A stretch of DNA of 64,000 nt. Origin: Anabaena sp. WA102. GTDB lineage: Bacteria > Cyanobacteriota > Cyanobacteriia > Cyanobacteriales > Nostocaceae. The DNA lies in contig NZ_CP011456.1 of the NCBI RefSeq assembly GCF_001277295.1, positions 3,422,001 through 3,486,000 of the forward strand, in the 5' to 3' direction. The translations under genes were made by a program, and so were the position numbers. Below the pieces are notes generated by a model that made no database searches, was not told the DNA's origin, and saw only the letters and a program-made list of their open reading frames with translations. This document shows positions 1-10,100 of the stretch, piece by piece (the stretch's first letter is position 1; every line of letters starts with the position of its first letter).

Positions 1-330
1 ACAAATTTTCTAACAGTACATTATACGGATTTTGGTCAGACTGCAGACACATATATAGAAAAAACCTGTGCGTCTCTGCGTCACCAAATATCCCAATGTT
101 TAATTTCCCGCATGATTGTCGCTACATCAGATCGAGCGCAGCAGTTAACAGTCCAGGGATATGGTGCTGAATGGTTATCGGCGCATCAACTATGTGGCGA
201 AGTAGAAACTACTGTCTGTCGGATGCGCCATAGGTATCAGTCGCAAAAACAACCTAAAAGTAGATTCTTGGTGAATGGAATTGATCCTAAAGCCAGACAA
301 CGGCTGACGGAATTGCGAATGGGATTATAA
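1..330 (+). CDS. NYN-domain (YacP-like) protein, C-terminal part
   Basis: The reading frame is open from the first base and ends at a TAA at 330, so the gene starts left of the window. The visible 109 residues carry the YacP-type NYN signature: HYTDFGQTADTYIEK, then RMIVATSDRAQQ and a C-terminal basic region. NYN domains are PIN-like folds found in predicted RNases; YacP relatives are linked to rRNA or mRNA processing. The family match is by eye. An internal ATG at 112 is not the true start, because conserved residues lie upstream of it. tRNA-Asn follows 164 bp downstream. Confidence 0.75.
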   Translation, partial: TNFLTVHYTDFGQTADTYIEKTCASLRHQISQCLISRMIVATSDRAQQLTVQGYGAEWLSAHQLCGEVETTVCRMRHRYQSQKQPKSRFLVNGIDPKARQRLTELRMGL

Positions 331-494
331 TTTTAGGATTCGTAAATCTCCGAATGTAGCTGCTGGAAAGGTTTTGGGGTATTAAAAGTGAGAAATTTCA
401 GCAGCAACAAAAAAAAGTTGGAAAATTTTTCCAAAACCCCTTGCATTAATCTGGATTTAGGTTTACTATAGCTAAAGTTAAGAGCAAAGAGCAT

Positions 495-566
<72 letters not shown>

Positions 567-581
567 TTTAAATAAAAGACG

Positions 582-624
582 AGGCGTGAAACAAAAATTA
601 ATAAGTTTCACGCCTTGTTTTTTG
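582..624 (+). terminator. Rho-independent terminator after tRNA-Asn
   Basis: Perfect inverted repeat AGGCGTGAAAC / GTTTCACGCCT (582-592 and 605-615) followed by a T-rich run. It lies 16 bp after the tRNA and is its likely terminator. Confidence 0.8.
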
Positions 625-1099
625 TATACTCAAAACGGCTTAATTGTTTGATTCTAAAGGTAGTAGTAGTAATCTTGTCAGTTAAGGAAATGTAGGTTGG
701 GTTGAGCGAACGTTTACGTTCCACAACCCAACCTGCCATATAATGACTTTTCAGGCTTAACCGAGCAGTATTGGTAGTAGTAGGGGTAAAGCAAGAGCTT
801 CATTGGTGTCAACTTAAGTTAAAAATGGCTTATCTGTTTGCTTCCACACCCGCCCGGAAATGAATTTCCGGGCTAATAGCGAAAGTAAACTAAAGTTTAC
901 TCAAAAATTTCCGGGTTATTTAGTCATCAAAAGACAACTTCTGCTATTAGACTGGGAATATGGCTAACGCCACGCTACGCTATCATTCCCAGGCGGGCTA
1001 CAGGTTTAACGTTAAGTTGACACCATTAAGCACTGCTAAACCCACATCTAGGTTCTTTGTCATTTCACAAAAGTTTATATCCTACTTGTGTTTAGTATA
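625..1099. repeat. Small TIR element split by a second element
   Basis: The outer parts, 625-665 (starting TATACTCAAAACGGCTT) and about 1034-1099 (ending GTGTTTAGTATA), match the two halves of an intact element at 54975-55096. The ends are imperfect inverted repeats (TATACTMAAMAC). The middle holds foreign sequence: a palindrome around 691-735 (AGGTTGGGTTG / CAACCCAACCT) and the GGTGTCAAC element at 805-1024. This is read as a nested insertion. No coding capacity was seen. Confidence 0.6.
805..1024. mobile_element. MITE-like element, GGTGTCAACTTAA family, copy 1
   Basis: The ends are GGTGTCAACTTAA at 805 and TTAAGTTGACACC ending at 1024, a 13-bp perfect inverted repeat. It extends imperfectly outward through GTAAAGCAAGAGCTT (787-800) and a matching right flank, to about 30 bp. 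The interior contains a second inverted repeat (CCCGGAAATGAATTTCCGGG) and no ORF. Related copies lie at 19100-19285 and 39274-39460, but with a different interior. Confidence 0.6.
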
Positions 1100-1153
1100 A
1101 TTAGATAGCGTTGGTTTATTTACTCCGAGCTGTACTATTATGCTTTAATTGGA

Positions 1154-1283
1154 TAAGTAGGTGAACACAATAAAACCAAACTGTGTAAAGAAATGTAAAA
1201 TCGCCTAAACCCTCTTCACTCTTGCCTCTTGCCTCTTGCCTTTTGCCTTGCCATAACGACAATTTTCAACGCCAACCTACTTA
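1154..1283 (+). mobile_element. TA-flanked MITE (AGTAGGT family), copy 1
   Basis: The ends are AGTAGGT and ACCTACT, flanked by TA on both sides. The interior holds GTGAACACAATAAAACC, a heptameric TTGCCTC run, and AACGACAATTTTCAACGCC. The same sequence recurs seven more times in the window. The TA duplication is the target signature of IS630/Tc1-type transposition; mobilisation by such an enzyme is inferred. Confidence 0.8.
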
Positions 1284-1378
1284 GTTGCTAATTACGTCTT
1301 GTTCTCTGTTTACTTTATTAAAATCTGTTTAATGGTTAATTATTAAAATAGATGTATTGATCTTTTTTAGGAAATACC

Positions 1379-1888
1379 ATGCCACAGCGGATAATTATAG
1401 AAGTCAATAATTGGTTTAAACGAGATAGAATTGTTCGTAACTTAGAGCTTTTTCAGGATATTATTGTAATCTCCCTTTGCGTGAGTTTATTTTGTGTTAT
1501 GCTCATTCGATTAGGAGATATGTTTTTATCGTTTTTACGTCCATTAGATTTACGGCAAGTCACATCTGATATTCTGTTTATTTTGATATTAGTAGAACTG
1601 TTTCGGTTATTAGTTGATTACCTCCAAGAACGCAGTATATCCGTAGGTGCAGCCGTAGAAATTACGATTGTTTCGGCTTTGCGAGAGGTAATTTTACGTG
1701 GTGTATTAGAAATTTCCCGCGACCAACTTTTTGGACTTTCTGTATTTCTATTAGTTTTATCAGGAATTTTCCTAGCTTTACCTTGGATGCCTAGCTTATT
1801 AAAACAGGTGAAAATTAATAACCATGAGACAGTAGAACCAGAATCATACAGCAGAATTCAAGAGTCAGGAGTCAGGAGTCAGGAGTAA
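1379..1888 (+). CDS. PsiE-family membrane protein
   Basis: A 169-residue protein with four hydrophobic segments (about residues 25-50, 60-80, 90-112, 118-135). The layout and sequence resemble phosphate-starvation-inducible PsiE proteins (segment ILFILILVELFRLLVDYL). It is expected in the cytoplasmic membrane; the molecular role of the family is not established. The ATG has a good AGGAA site 6 bases upstream. The last 15 residues are encoded by an AGTCAGG heptamer run, so the natural C-terminus has probably been replaced by a short tandem repeat. Confidence 0.8.
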   Translation: MPQRIIIEVNNWFKRDRIVRNLELFQDIIVISLCVSLFCVMLIRLGDMFLSFLRPLDLRQVTSDILFILILVELFRLLVDYLQERSISVGAAVEITIVSALREVILRGVLEISRDQLFGLSVFLLVLSGIFLALPWMPSLLKQVKINNHETVEPESYSRIQESGVRSQE

Positions 1889-1971
1889 AACGTAATTTTG
1901 CCAAAAAATAGGGAAGAGGATTATTTAACCGATTCCCCAATTAAATATTAGTTTTATGGGAGTCCTATAAT

Positions 1972-2898
1972 ATGTCTCAATTAACATCAAAACAATGGAT
2001 TTTAATTAAACACAAAATTACACCATATTTGTTCTTATTACCTGCCTTGATTATCTTAATATTAACTGTTTTTTGGCCAGCAGTTCAAGCCTTTTATCTC
2101 AGTTTTACCAACTATGAAAATATAGGAGATCCTCCTCAATGGATTGGCTGGAAAAATTTCCTGCGTTTATCGAAAGATCCAGTTTTTTGGCAAACATTAG
2201 AAAATACATTTATTTATCTGATTGGTGTTGTTCCTATTTTAGTATTTTTACCCTTAGCTTTAGCAATTTTAGTGAATCAAAAATTGCGGGGAATGAATTG
2301 GTTTAGAACAGCATATTATACCCCAGTTGTAATTTCTATGGTAGTAGCTGGGATAGCCTGGAAATGGTTATATGCAGAAAACGGGTTGCTGAATCAAATT
2401 CTCAAAACTTTAGGGATTTTTCCCGACGGAATTCCCTGGTTAACAAGTCCTGATAAGATATTGGGAATTGTTCCCATTTCCTTAGCTAGTATTATGGCTG
2501 TAACGATTTGGAAAGGCTTAGGCTATTATATGGTAATTTATTTAGCTGGATTACAAGCCATTCCCGCTGATATTTATGAAGCTGCGGCTATTGATGGTTC
2601 AGATAGTGTTCGTAAACATTGGGATATTACGTTACCATTAATGCAACCATATTTAGCTTTAGTGGCTGTAATTTCGGCGATTTCGGCAACTAAAGTTTTT
2701 GAAGAAGTTTATATTATGACTCAAGGCGGACCACTCAATAGTTCTAAGACTATTGTTTATTATTTGTATGAACAAGCATTTGGTAATTTAGAGATTAGCT
2801 ATGCTTGTACTATTGGTTTGGTGCTATTTTTAATTATTTTAGGTTTATCAATTTTAAGATTAGTTATCAATCAAGATGGGAATGATTTTAGTGTTTAA
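1972..2898 (+). CDS. Carbohydrate ABC transporter permease (MalF/UgpA type)
   Basis: A 308-residue inner-membrane permease with six predicted helices. The EAA loop (YEAAAIDGS...ITLPLM, residues about 205-225) contacts the ATPase. GGPLNSSKTIVYYLY near residue 260 is typical of the MalF/UgpA/LacF side of sugar importers. The start follows GGGAG at about 1957. No partner permease, binding protein or ATPase lies nearby, so the rest of the transporter must be elsewhere. The substrate cannot be told from sequence. Confidence 0.88.
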   Translation: MSQLTSKQWILIKHKITPYLFLLPALIILILTVFWPAVQAFYLSFTNYENIGDPPQWIGWKNFLRLSKDPVFWQTLENTFIYLIGVVPILVFLPLALAILVNQKLRGMNWFRTAYYTPVVISMVVAGIAWKWLYAENGLLNQILKTLGIFPDGIPWLTSPDKILGIVPISLASIMAVTIWKGLGYYMVIYLAGLQAIPADIYEAAAIDGSDSVRKHWDITLPLMQPYLALVAVISAISATKVFEEVYIMTQGGPLNSSKTIVYYLYEQAFGNLEISYACTIGLVLFLIILGLSILRLVINQDGNDFSV

Positions 2899-3034
2899 TA
2901 TTTAGGGTTTGCTGAAAAAGTTATCTGTGAGGGCTAGAGGTATGGCTAAGAGGATGTTTGAAAAGTGTTTAATGTATAAATAGCCAATTCCAGTTACTAC
3001 CTAAATGCCAAAGGTGTGCGATCGCTGTGGGAAA

Positions 3035-3651
3035 TTGTCCGAATCAGGATTTCCAGGATTTCCAGGATTTCAGGATTTACAGGATGAGGGATCTGTTTGC
3101 AGATGAGGTTGCTAATTTGACGGTGATTAATTGTCTGAATCAGGATTTCTAGGATTTCAGGATTTACAGGATGAGGGATCTATTTGCAGATGAGGTTGCT
3201 AATTTGACGGTGATTAATTGTCTGAATCAGGATTTCCAGGATTTACAGGATGAGGGATCTGTTTGCAGATGAGGTTGCTAATTTGACGGTGATTAATTGT
3301 CTGAATCAGGATTTCCAGGATTTCAGGATTTACAGGATGAGGGATCTGTTTGCAGATGAGGTTGCTAATTTGACGGTGATTAATTGTCTGAATCAGGATT
3401 TCCAGGATTTCAGGATTTACAGGATGAGGGATCTGTTTGCAGATGAGGTTGCTAATTTGATGGTGATTAATTGTCTGAATCAGGATTTCCAGGATTTCAG
3501 GATTTACAGGATGAGGGATCTGTTTGTAGATGAGGTTGCTAATTTGATGGTGATTAATTGTCTGAATCAGGATTTCCAGGATTTCAGGATTTACAGGATG
3601 AGGGATCTGTTTGTAGATGAGGTTGCTAATTTGACGGTGATTAATTGTCTA
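3035..3651. repeat. 87-bp direct tandem repeat array, seven units
   Basis: Units start at about 3035, 3131, 3218, 3297, 3384, 3471 and 3558. Each contains CAGGATTTCCAGGATTT, a GATGAGGGATCTGTTTGCAG segment and GCTAATTTGACGGTGATTAA. Most are exactly 87 bp; the first is longer and the third shorter. Later units are almost identical, indicating recent expansion. Because 87 is divisible by three, the array reads as a repetitive open frame from 3250, but no ribosome site or known domain supports translation. The right edge supplies the last codons and stop of the minus-strand gene ending at 3641. Confidence 0.9.
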
Positions 3652-4555
3652 TAGCTGCTCTTAATTTTTTAAGAACTCTACCGATTTCTACGAAGTCTTT
3701 ATTTTGTGAGAGTCCTAGGAGAACCTTCGGACTACTTTGATTGACAATAGTATTATACACATTAATAGCAACGCTGAGTTTATTGATGTCCACAGATGCT
3801 GCTGCATTCACCTGAGCTATGGTGAAACTAGCTTTAAGGGCTTTGGTATTAGTTAATAAGTCACTTTCCGTTAACTGGGCTGTGTGATAAGTTGGTTTGA
3901 TATAACTGTTAAGAGGACTTAAAAGACTAGCCAGGGATTCTAAAAGTCCCTTCGTTAATTCTGGAGAAACCCCTGTGCTATTCATAGACTCAGTCAGTTC
4001 AGTAATTGCAGGTTGTACATCTGAGCCAGCACCCATCAAGTCACCAATCTTTGTGTTACCACCAGGGCTTGCAAGTTCGGTGAGTAAATCAGTAAATGCT
4101 TGATTTATGGACTGTTGAGCCGCAGGTGTAATTGTCATGGTTACAACTCCATCTGGTCCTGTTGTGACAGTGACGTTAGGTGATGTACTGACTGGATTGA
4201 AATTGATGTTAACTTGTTGGATTTGCTGATTAGGATTAACTCTTTCACTAACACCCTTAGGACTTAGATTGGGAGCAGGTTCAGGCGATGGATTGGGAGC
4301 AGGTTCAGGCGATGGATTGGGAGCAGGTTCAGGCGATAGATTGGAAGCAGGTTCAGGTGATGGAGGCGTAAATTGGGGTGATGGATTAGGTGATGGATTA
4401 GGCGTAAATTGGGGTAATGGATTAACCCCTCCACTAATACCTCCAGCATTACCCTTACTCGGACCAGAAACTTGAGCTTGGTTTGCCATCTGGAAAGTAA
4501 ACAATATTAACGGACTGAGGCTCAGAGCAAAAATGAGACTTCTGGTTTTTAACAT
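3641..4555 (-). CDS. Exported protein with Pro-rich PSPEPAPN repeats
   Basis: A 304-residue protein not recognised as a named family. Residues 1-28 form a clear signal peptide (basic start, LIFALSLSPLILFTF core, cleavage near AQV). Residues about 45-105 are a low-complexity linker of NPSPEPAPN/L repeats, like wall-spanning or surface-display linkers. The rest (about 110-304) is a soluble region with a Thr/Val-rich stretch and helical segments. The stop lies inside the edge of the 87-bp repeat array, so the original C-terminus may have been changed. Secretion is supported; the function is unknown. Confidence 0.7.
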   Translation of the reverse strand: MLKTRSLIFALSLSPLILFTFQMANQAQVSGPSKGNAGGISGGVNPLPQFTPNPSPNPSPQFTPPSPEPASNLSPEPAPNPSPEPAPNPSPEPAPNLSPKGVSERVNPNQQIQQVNINFNPVSTSPNVTVTTGPDGVVTMTITPAAQQSINQAFTDLLTELASPGGNTKIGDLMGAGSDVQPAITELTESMNSTGVSPELTKGLLESLASLLSPLNSYIKPTYHTAQLTESDLLTNTKALKASFTIAQVNAAASVDINKLSVAINVYNTIVNQSSPKVLLGLSQNKDFVEIGRVLKKLRAAIDN

Positions 4556-4951
4556 GATGATTTCCTACCAAACATTAAAGTTGAAGTGCTTATTTGGGGT
4601 CTGCCAAATAAAATTAGAACCGCTCACAAATGAGGACTTCAGGGTTTTTGATACTTAGAAAATGTCAGGTTCTGGTATAGAATCCATTTGGTATCTATTT
4701 TGTAAGACTTACCTAACAAGAGTTATGGTAATCTTGACGGATTCTCTCTCGTCCATACTGGGCAATAACTCTGGCAAAGATGCCAAATGGAATCTACACA
4801 AAGATCCCAAATAGGTACATTTTTCCCTATTTAGATATGGGGAACTGAGGATCTATGACTACCCAGCGCAGTCTGTCAGCATCAGTCCATTAGATAGCTG
4901 AAACCGTTGCCCGTGGCTTCATATCCTCACCAACAATTTTTTCGGTAAGCC

Positions 4952-6010
4952 CTATTTGGGTAAGAAATTGAAGCCATAACCTACGCCCAGAACAAATACC
5001 GTACCACCCTGACTATTATTTGTGATATCTGCCCCCTGGGCTGTAATTGTCAGTGGTACAGTGGGGAAAGGAACGTAGGATGCTCCAATGTTTAAACCAA
5101 CTCCACTCCAACCTAGACCTAGACCAACTTGGGGATGAACTTGTACACCCACTCCTGTAAATATTCCAGTACTGGAATTACCTTGCCTAAAGTCACCGCC
5201 TCCAGCCCCCAGGGAGAAGGAGATGGGCATTTGATTAACGGGATCTTTAGGCTTTAATAAGGAATAAGCTGTTGCCACCCCATAGGCACTAGAAGGTCTA
5301 ATGGGTTCATCTCCGTATTGGGCAAAGGTGTTCCAACCAGCAGCTACACCAACTTGATTGGTTGCTTGGTTGTAGACAATGCGGTGGACTTTGATATCAA
5401 AAGTTCCATTGGCGTTAAAGTTGTTGATACTACCAATAGTCCAGCCAAGCTCCAATCCAGCTAGTTTCCTGGCATCTCCTAAACCAAAACCTGTGGTGAT
5501 ACTACCATCTAGACCTGTATCTCTCTTGCCGCCGAAAGCCCCTGATCCTGCTACAAACCCATCGCCGATGTTGGCTCCGAAGGCACTTGGACCAGCAAAA
5601 TTAAGTCCAGGCCTATAGGATGGCTTTTTGGGAGTTAGCCTATAAATGGGATCTATCAATAAATCTCGACGAATTTTATCTGTATTAATTGATGCATCGT
5701 CTATCTCCGAAGAGTTTGTCTGGGAGGTTATTTGTGGTTGTTTTTGGTGGACAATGGATTCAATCTGTTTTCCAGAAATAACCTTCTGCTTTAATTCAGC
5801 GACTGCGATTACCTGGTTGCTGTCGGGTAAATAGGTCGCTTTTGCAGTTTCATCTGTATTTAATGTACTTTTGTCTAATGCTTGATTGTCAGTTATGATC
5901 TCGTCTGCTGCGGATGCAGAATTAACTGACATGACTCCGTTCAGTAATAAAATTGACAGGTTTAGCCATAAACTCCAGTAGATACCACGAACATAAATAC
6001 TTGGCGGCAT
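4952..6010 (-). CDS. Exported protein, possible outer-membrane beta-rich domain
   Basis: The frame opens at 6127, but the ATG at 6010 is preferred: it has AAGGGTGA just upstream and starts a signal peptide (LWLNLSILLLNGVMSVNSASA). The mature part has a polar low-complexity region, then, after about residue 130, Gly-rich alternating stretches (GFVAGSGAFGGKRDTGLDGS, GVGYGFNF at the C-terminus). These suggest beta strands and a terminal aromatic residue region like outer-membrane proteins. No family was recognised. It lies upstream of, and on the same strand as, the Pro-rich secreted protein, 396 bp away. Confidence 0.65.
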   Translation of the reverse strand: MPPSIYVRGIYWSLWLNLSILLLNGVMSVNSASAADEIITDNQALDKSTLNTDETAKATYLPDSNQVIAVAELKQKVISGKQIESIVHQKQPQITSQTNSSEIDDASINTDKIRRDLLIDPIYRLTPKKPSYRPGLNFAGPSAFGANIGDGFVAGSGAFGGKRDTGLDGSITTGFGLGDARKLAGLELGWTIGSINNFNANGTFDIKVHRIVYNQATNQVGVAAGWNTFAQYGDEPIRPSSAYGVATAYSLLKPKDPVNQMPISFSLGAGGGDFRQGNSSTGIFTGVGVQVHPQVGLGLGWSGVGLNIGASYVPFPTVPLTITAQGADITNNSQGGTVFVLGVGYGFNFLPK

Positions 6011-6270
6011 GGTAAAATCACCCTTGATATTCAAGATATATTCCTCCAAAATGTTTGCAGCAAAGCTAAAAACCCAAGGTTCCCTGTTTTTGTAAACAGG
6101 AATACAGGGAGCATAAACTGAAAGCATGGCCTTAACTTACTTATATACTTATAAAGGTTGGTTAAGGCCGTATTGTTTTGTATATATTGATTGATGGACA
6201 CCGTTTAGTTGAGCTTAAACCCGAACCAAGTACAGAATGTTTACAACCCCGATTTTTACATTTATACCAC

Positions 6271-6596
6271 GAATGCAAATTAAAAGCACCTAAGCTCAAC
6301 CATGAGAATAGTTAGGAATTATCAGTGATTTCTTGGGTGTTAACTGCTGGGAGGAGGGCGGTAAGGTGTGAGGTAACTTGACTGTAACGACGGGTAATGA
6401 GTAATGAAGAACGACATTGGATGGCGAGTTGATCTGTGTATCTTCCCAGGGTTTGGCGTTCAATTCCCCACAGACGGCTAGTACCAACAATGGTCAAATC
6501 AACATTTTCCGAGGCAGCAATTACGGCTTGGATTGGTTCTGGGGATGTGACAGTTTTGATTTCAATCCCATATTCGGCATGAGTAAATATACCCAA
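6271..6596 (-). pseudogene. Duplicated 3' end of the Kef-type antiporter gene
   Basis: Bases 6271-6566 match 12313-12608 over 296 bp with a few substitutions. This covers the last ~84 codons of the antiporter (SPEPIQAVIAASENVDLTIVGTSR onward) and 41 bp beyond its stop. Upstream of 6566 the similarity ends abruptly and the frame has no antiporter sequence. It is a fragment without the membrane domain and probably non-functional. Together with 12313-12608 it brackets the adhesin gene as direct repeats. Confidence 0.88.
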
Positions 6597-6654
6597 AATA
6601 TTTTTCCCAGCAGGTTATTTTGTGAAAAAAAGAATTTCATAAAACAGCTAAAAC

Positions 6655-6798
6655 CCAATCATAATAACTATTTCATGCTTTTTGCTATCTAGGTCGGTAT
6701 TCAATGAATTTAATCTCAAACCAACTAATTTATTGACAGTATTCTCAATAAGCTCGATTTGAGCTTGCGATCGCTCTAATATAGAATTGCGTGTCATT
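6655..6798 (-). CDS. Small hypothetical ORF (47 aa)
   Basis: ATG at 6798 to TAG at 6655, starting MTRNSILERSQAQIELIEN. It has an amphipathic helical composition like small antitoxins or gene fragments, but no family was recognised and no strong ribosome site is visible. It may be a remnant. Confidence 0.25.
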
Positions 6799-6825
6799 GT
6801 CTGAAAGCCTTGTTATCATTGAGTT

Positions 6826-7035
6826 ATGGATAATTCCGAAAATTCAAAAAACACCTGCTGAATGTGGGTTGAATCCTCGACTGATTGATTCTGACTCCTG
6901 GCTACTGACTCGGTGACTCCTTCTTCAACTCACCGAGTAGGATTATGTTCAGAAAAAGATGTAGAAATGATTCTTAATTTATTAAAAGAAGAAAGCAGAA
7001 TGATTATTAGTCTTATTAAAAAACTAGAAAATTAA
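6826..7035 (+). pseudogene. Remnant of a small gene, possibly four-helix-bundle protein
   Basis: A start-like piece (MDNSENSKNT, from 6826) and an end-like piece (CSEKDVEMILNLLKEESRMI..., stop at 7035) are separated by repeat sequence (about 6868-6938) that also occurs inverted at 44710-44760. The end piece resembles the C-terminus of four-helix-bundle (23S rRNA intervening-sequence type) proteins; this match is weak. The middle has been lost or replaced. Confidence 0.35.
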
Positions 7036-7194
7036 AATTTTTCCCCTGTTCCCAGTTAAGAGTTCCCTGTTCCCTTCTCTCAATTTCTCGGTTTAGCATA
7101 ACAAGTACCGAAGAGCCAAATATACTAACACATCCACAGAGTTTGAACTTCCCCATCCGGGAATGGAGAAGTTGAGAAACCAACAACCTCAAGT

Positions 7195-10100
7195 TTAAGA
7201 AAGAGCAAAAACCGCATCATTGAAATCATTGTTGGAATATTGGGTAGCGGTAGCGGGTAAATCCTCAAATCCATAGACCCCATTACCATAGGAACGGAGG
7301 TGGGGAGATTTATCGGGATTAGCTGACCCAAAGCTAAAATAGGCTACAGGTTCCTGTAGGAATCTAGGTGCATTATTGAACTCATTACCTGCTTCCGTAG
7401 CAACAAGGTCTCGGACATATTTAGGTGCATTGGCAAACCGGTTTACGTCTCCGTTTTCAGCAGCGACGAAATCTTCTACTCCCTGTTGTAAATTGGGGAA
7501 GTAAGTTCCACAGTTAGCAATAACAAAAGGAGCATAAAACTTATTACCTTGAAGTGACACACCAGACCCTAATTGTGTAGCGGTGCTGGGAGTATCGCTA
7601 CTACCTGCTTGCACTATAAAGTCCTTGACTCTAGCAGCGGTGAGAGCGTAAAGCGCATAATCGCTATCTCCCGGTTTTAATACCCCTTTCTCAGTATTAA
7701 TTCCTCCTTCAGCATCCACAACCTCATATATTCCAAATAAGTGGTTGAAATTGGACTTTGTTCCATTTTGGACACTGGTCACTTCATTAGACGCGGATAG
7801 TCTATTTGTGTCTAAAGACAGATTTCCTCCGCCATTGGTACTGAAAATCAAACCCGTGGATATATTCACGTTGGGTGCATAATCAGTAATGGGGGTGAGG
7901 GTGCGATCGTCATTGGTAATTGTCGCTTTGAATGCACTGGTGGTGTCAATGATGTAACCAGCACCAGGAGCCAAAGTTAACTCCACTGTTTCATCCCCTT
8001 CTACTGTGGTGTCAGCTATGGGGTCAATCATAACTGTAGCGGTACTAAGACCAGTAGCAAAGGTAACTGTTCCACCTGTTGCTGTAAAACTTGCTGCACC
8101 AGTTTGGTTGTAGTCCGTATTAAAAATAGCTGTACCAGCAACGCTATAATTCACGGTTAAGGCATTAATCAAATTGCCACTGCGAGTGAAAGTATAAATC
8201 AGATTATTTGTGCCATCTTCAGTTACACTTTGAGGCTCGATCTTTAGGGTAATAGGTGAAGGGGTGGTATTACCAAAGTTGATATTATTAACAGTTTGAC
8301 CTGAAGCAACGACAGCTGTGTGATAGTTAGGACTGTTAGGGAATGTTTGACTGAAACTGCTGGTAACAACCTCTCGCACAATGTAAGTTCCTGGCTGGAG
8401 ATTAGTAAAGCTGTACTGCCCTGCTTCGTCATTGGTGGTACTGGGGTCATCAAGAGCCGTGACTTGATTCGGTTCTCCTATGTCCAAAACCTCATTATTA
8501 TTTAAGTCCAGGTAAATACTTACTCCGCTTAGTCCAGGCTCTTTGAAGCTTCGTGTTCCACTACCTAACCCATTAAAAACCCCCAATAATTGATCAGTAC
8601 TGGTAAAAATACTAGCATTGGAATTAATTAATTTGAGATTGTCGATCCTTGCACCGGTTCCCACACCAAAAGCTGATAGCTTGACTCCCGCATTTTGTAA
8701 GGCAGAAACTTCATCTGTATAAATAAACTGCGGATCATTTTCACCATCGGAAATGAAAATTACATTTCCATTACCAGTAGTTGTTCCTATACTTGTCAGA
8801 GTGCTGGCAGCTTTCTGTAACGCTATTTCAAAGTTAGTTCCGCCTAAATACCTAAGAGAACGTAAGGTTTCTTCGACATCTTTAGTACCATTTTTGTTGC
8901 TATCTGTTTCTGGATTCGTAGTCAATTGAACCCCGCTGATGTTTGGCTCCATATCCAGTTGATAGGCGTTACTTTCAAAGCTGACAATACTGACCTTAGC
9001 TGTAGAACCTAATCCTTTACTGACTAAGCTATTATTTAAGGCAATAAATCCGGCGATTTCAGCATCTAGTATGGTATTTGGTGTGCCATCATTATTAACA
9101 TCTCCCACAGGTATCCCTTGAAATGGACTACGTGTACTACCAGAAACATCAATTACAAAAACTATATTGGGAGAATCACCTTGAATTAAATCCTCTCGGA
9201 CTCCATTACCGTTGATGTCGTTCCATTTGAACCCTTGAATTGATCCCGGATTATTATTATCATCATTGGTAATAGTTCCTACAGCAGTTGCAGTGGTAAT
9301 GGTAGCATTGGTGGGGTTGGAAAGGGTAACTGTAAACCCTTCATCCGGCTCAACAGTGGTGTCTCCTAACACATCTACTATGATAGTTTTAGTGGTTTCA
9401 CCTGCTGCAAAACCCACCGTACCAGTTGGTAGGGTTCCACCAAAATCCGTAACATCTGCTTGGTTAGTACCAGACCCTATTACTGCCCAATTAGCACTGC
9501 TGCTACCACTGGTATCTTCACTGCGGGTAACAGTGAAGGTAAAGGCTTTTGTACCTGAATTTCCCTCTGTTTGAGTTACATTACTAGGAGAAATACTTAG
9601 ATTGGCAACAGTTTCATTAACGTCAGTTACACCAATAGTTAATTGTTTCTCAAAGGATAACCCACCCTGGTCTGTGGTTTTGACTCTAATGCTGTAACTG
9701 TTTTTGGTTTCATAGTCAAATCCAGAGTTGGTTTTGAGTTCATTATTGGTAATGGTGAAGACATTATTATCTGTGTCTCCCGTACCGCTTACCAATGTAT
9801 AGGTGAAAGTGTCTCCCTCATCTGGGTCTATGGTGGTGAAATTACCAACCACTGTATTAATAGCTTGATTTTCGGCAATTGTGCTATTGGAGAGAGTCAA
9901 ATTGCTAGGAACTTCGTTAACGTTGGTGACGGTAATAGCTACCGCTTGTGTGGCGGTTAATGAACCATCACTAGCGATAACGTTAATATCATAAACGTTA
10001 TTTGCACCGCTATCACTAGGTAATTCAAAGTTAGGAGCATTTTTGAAAGTAATATCACCGTTGCTGATATTAAAGAGACTAGCATCAGTACCAGACAAAC

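Noticed and set aside
3250..3654. 134-residue repetitive ORF inside the 87-bp array
   Set aside because: It exists only because the repeat length is divisible by three. There is no ribosome site, no domain, and the array continues upstream with frame-breaking units.
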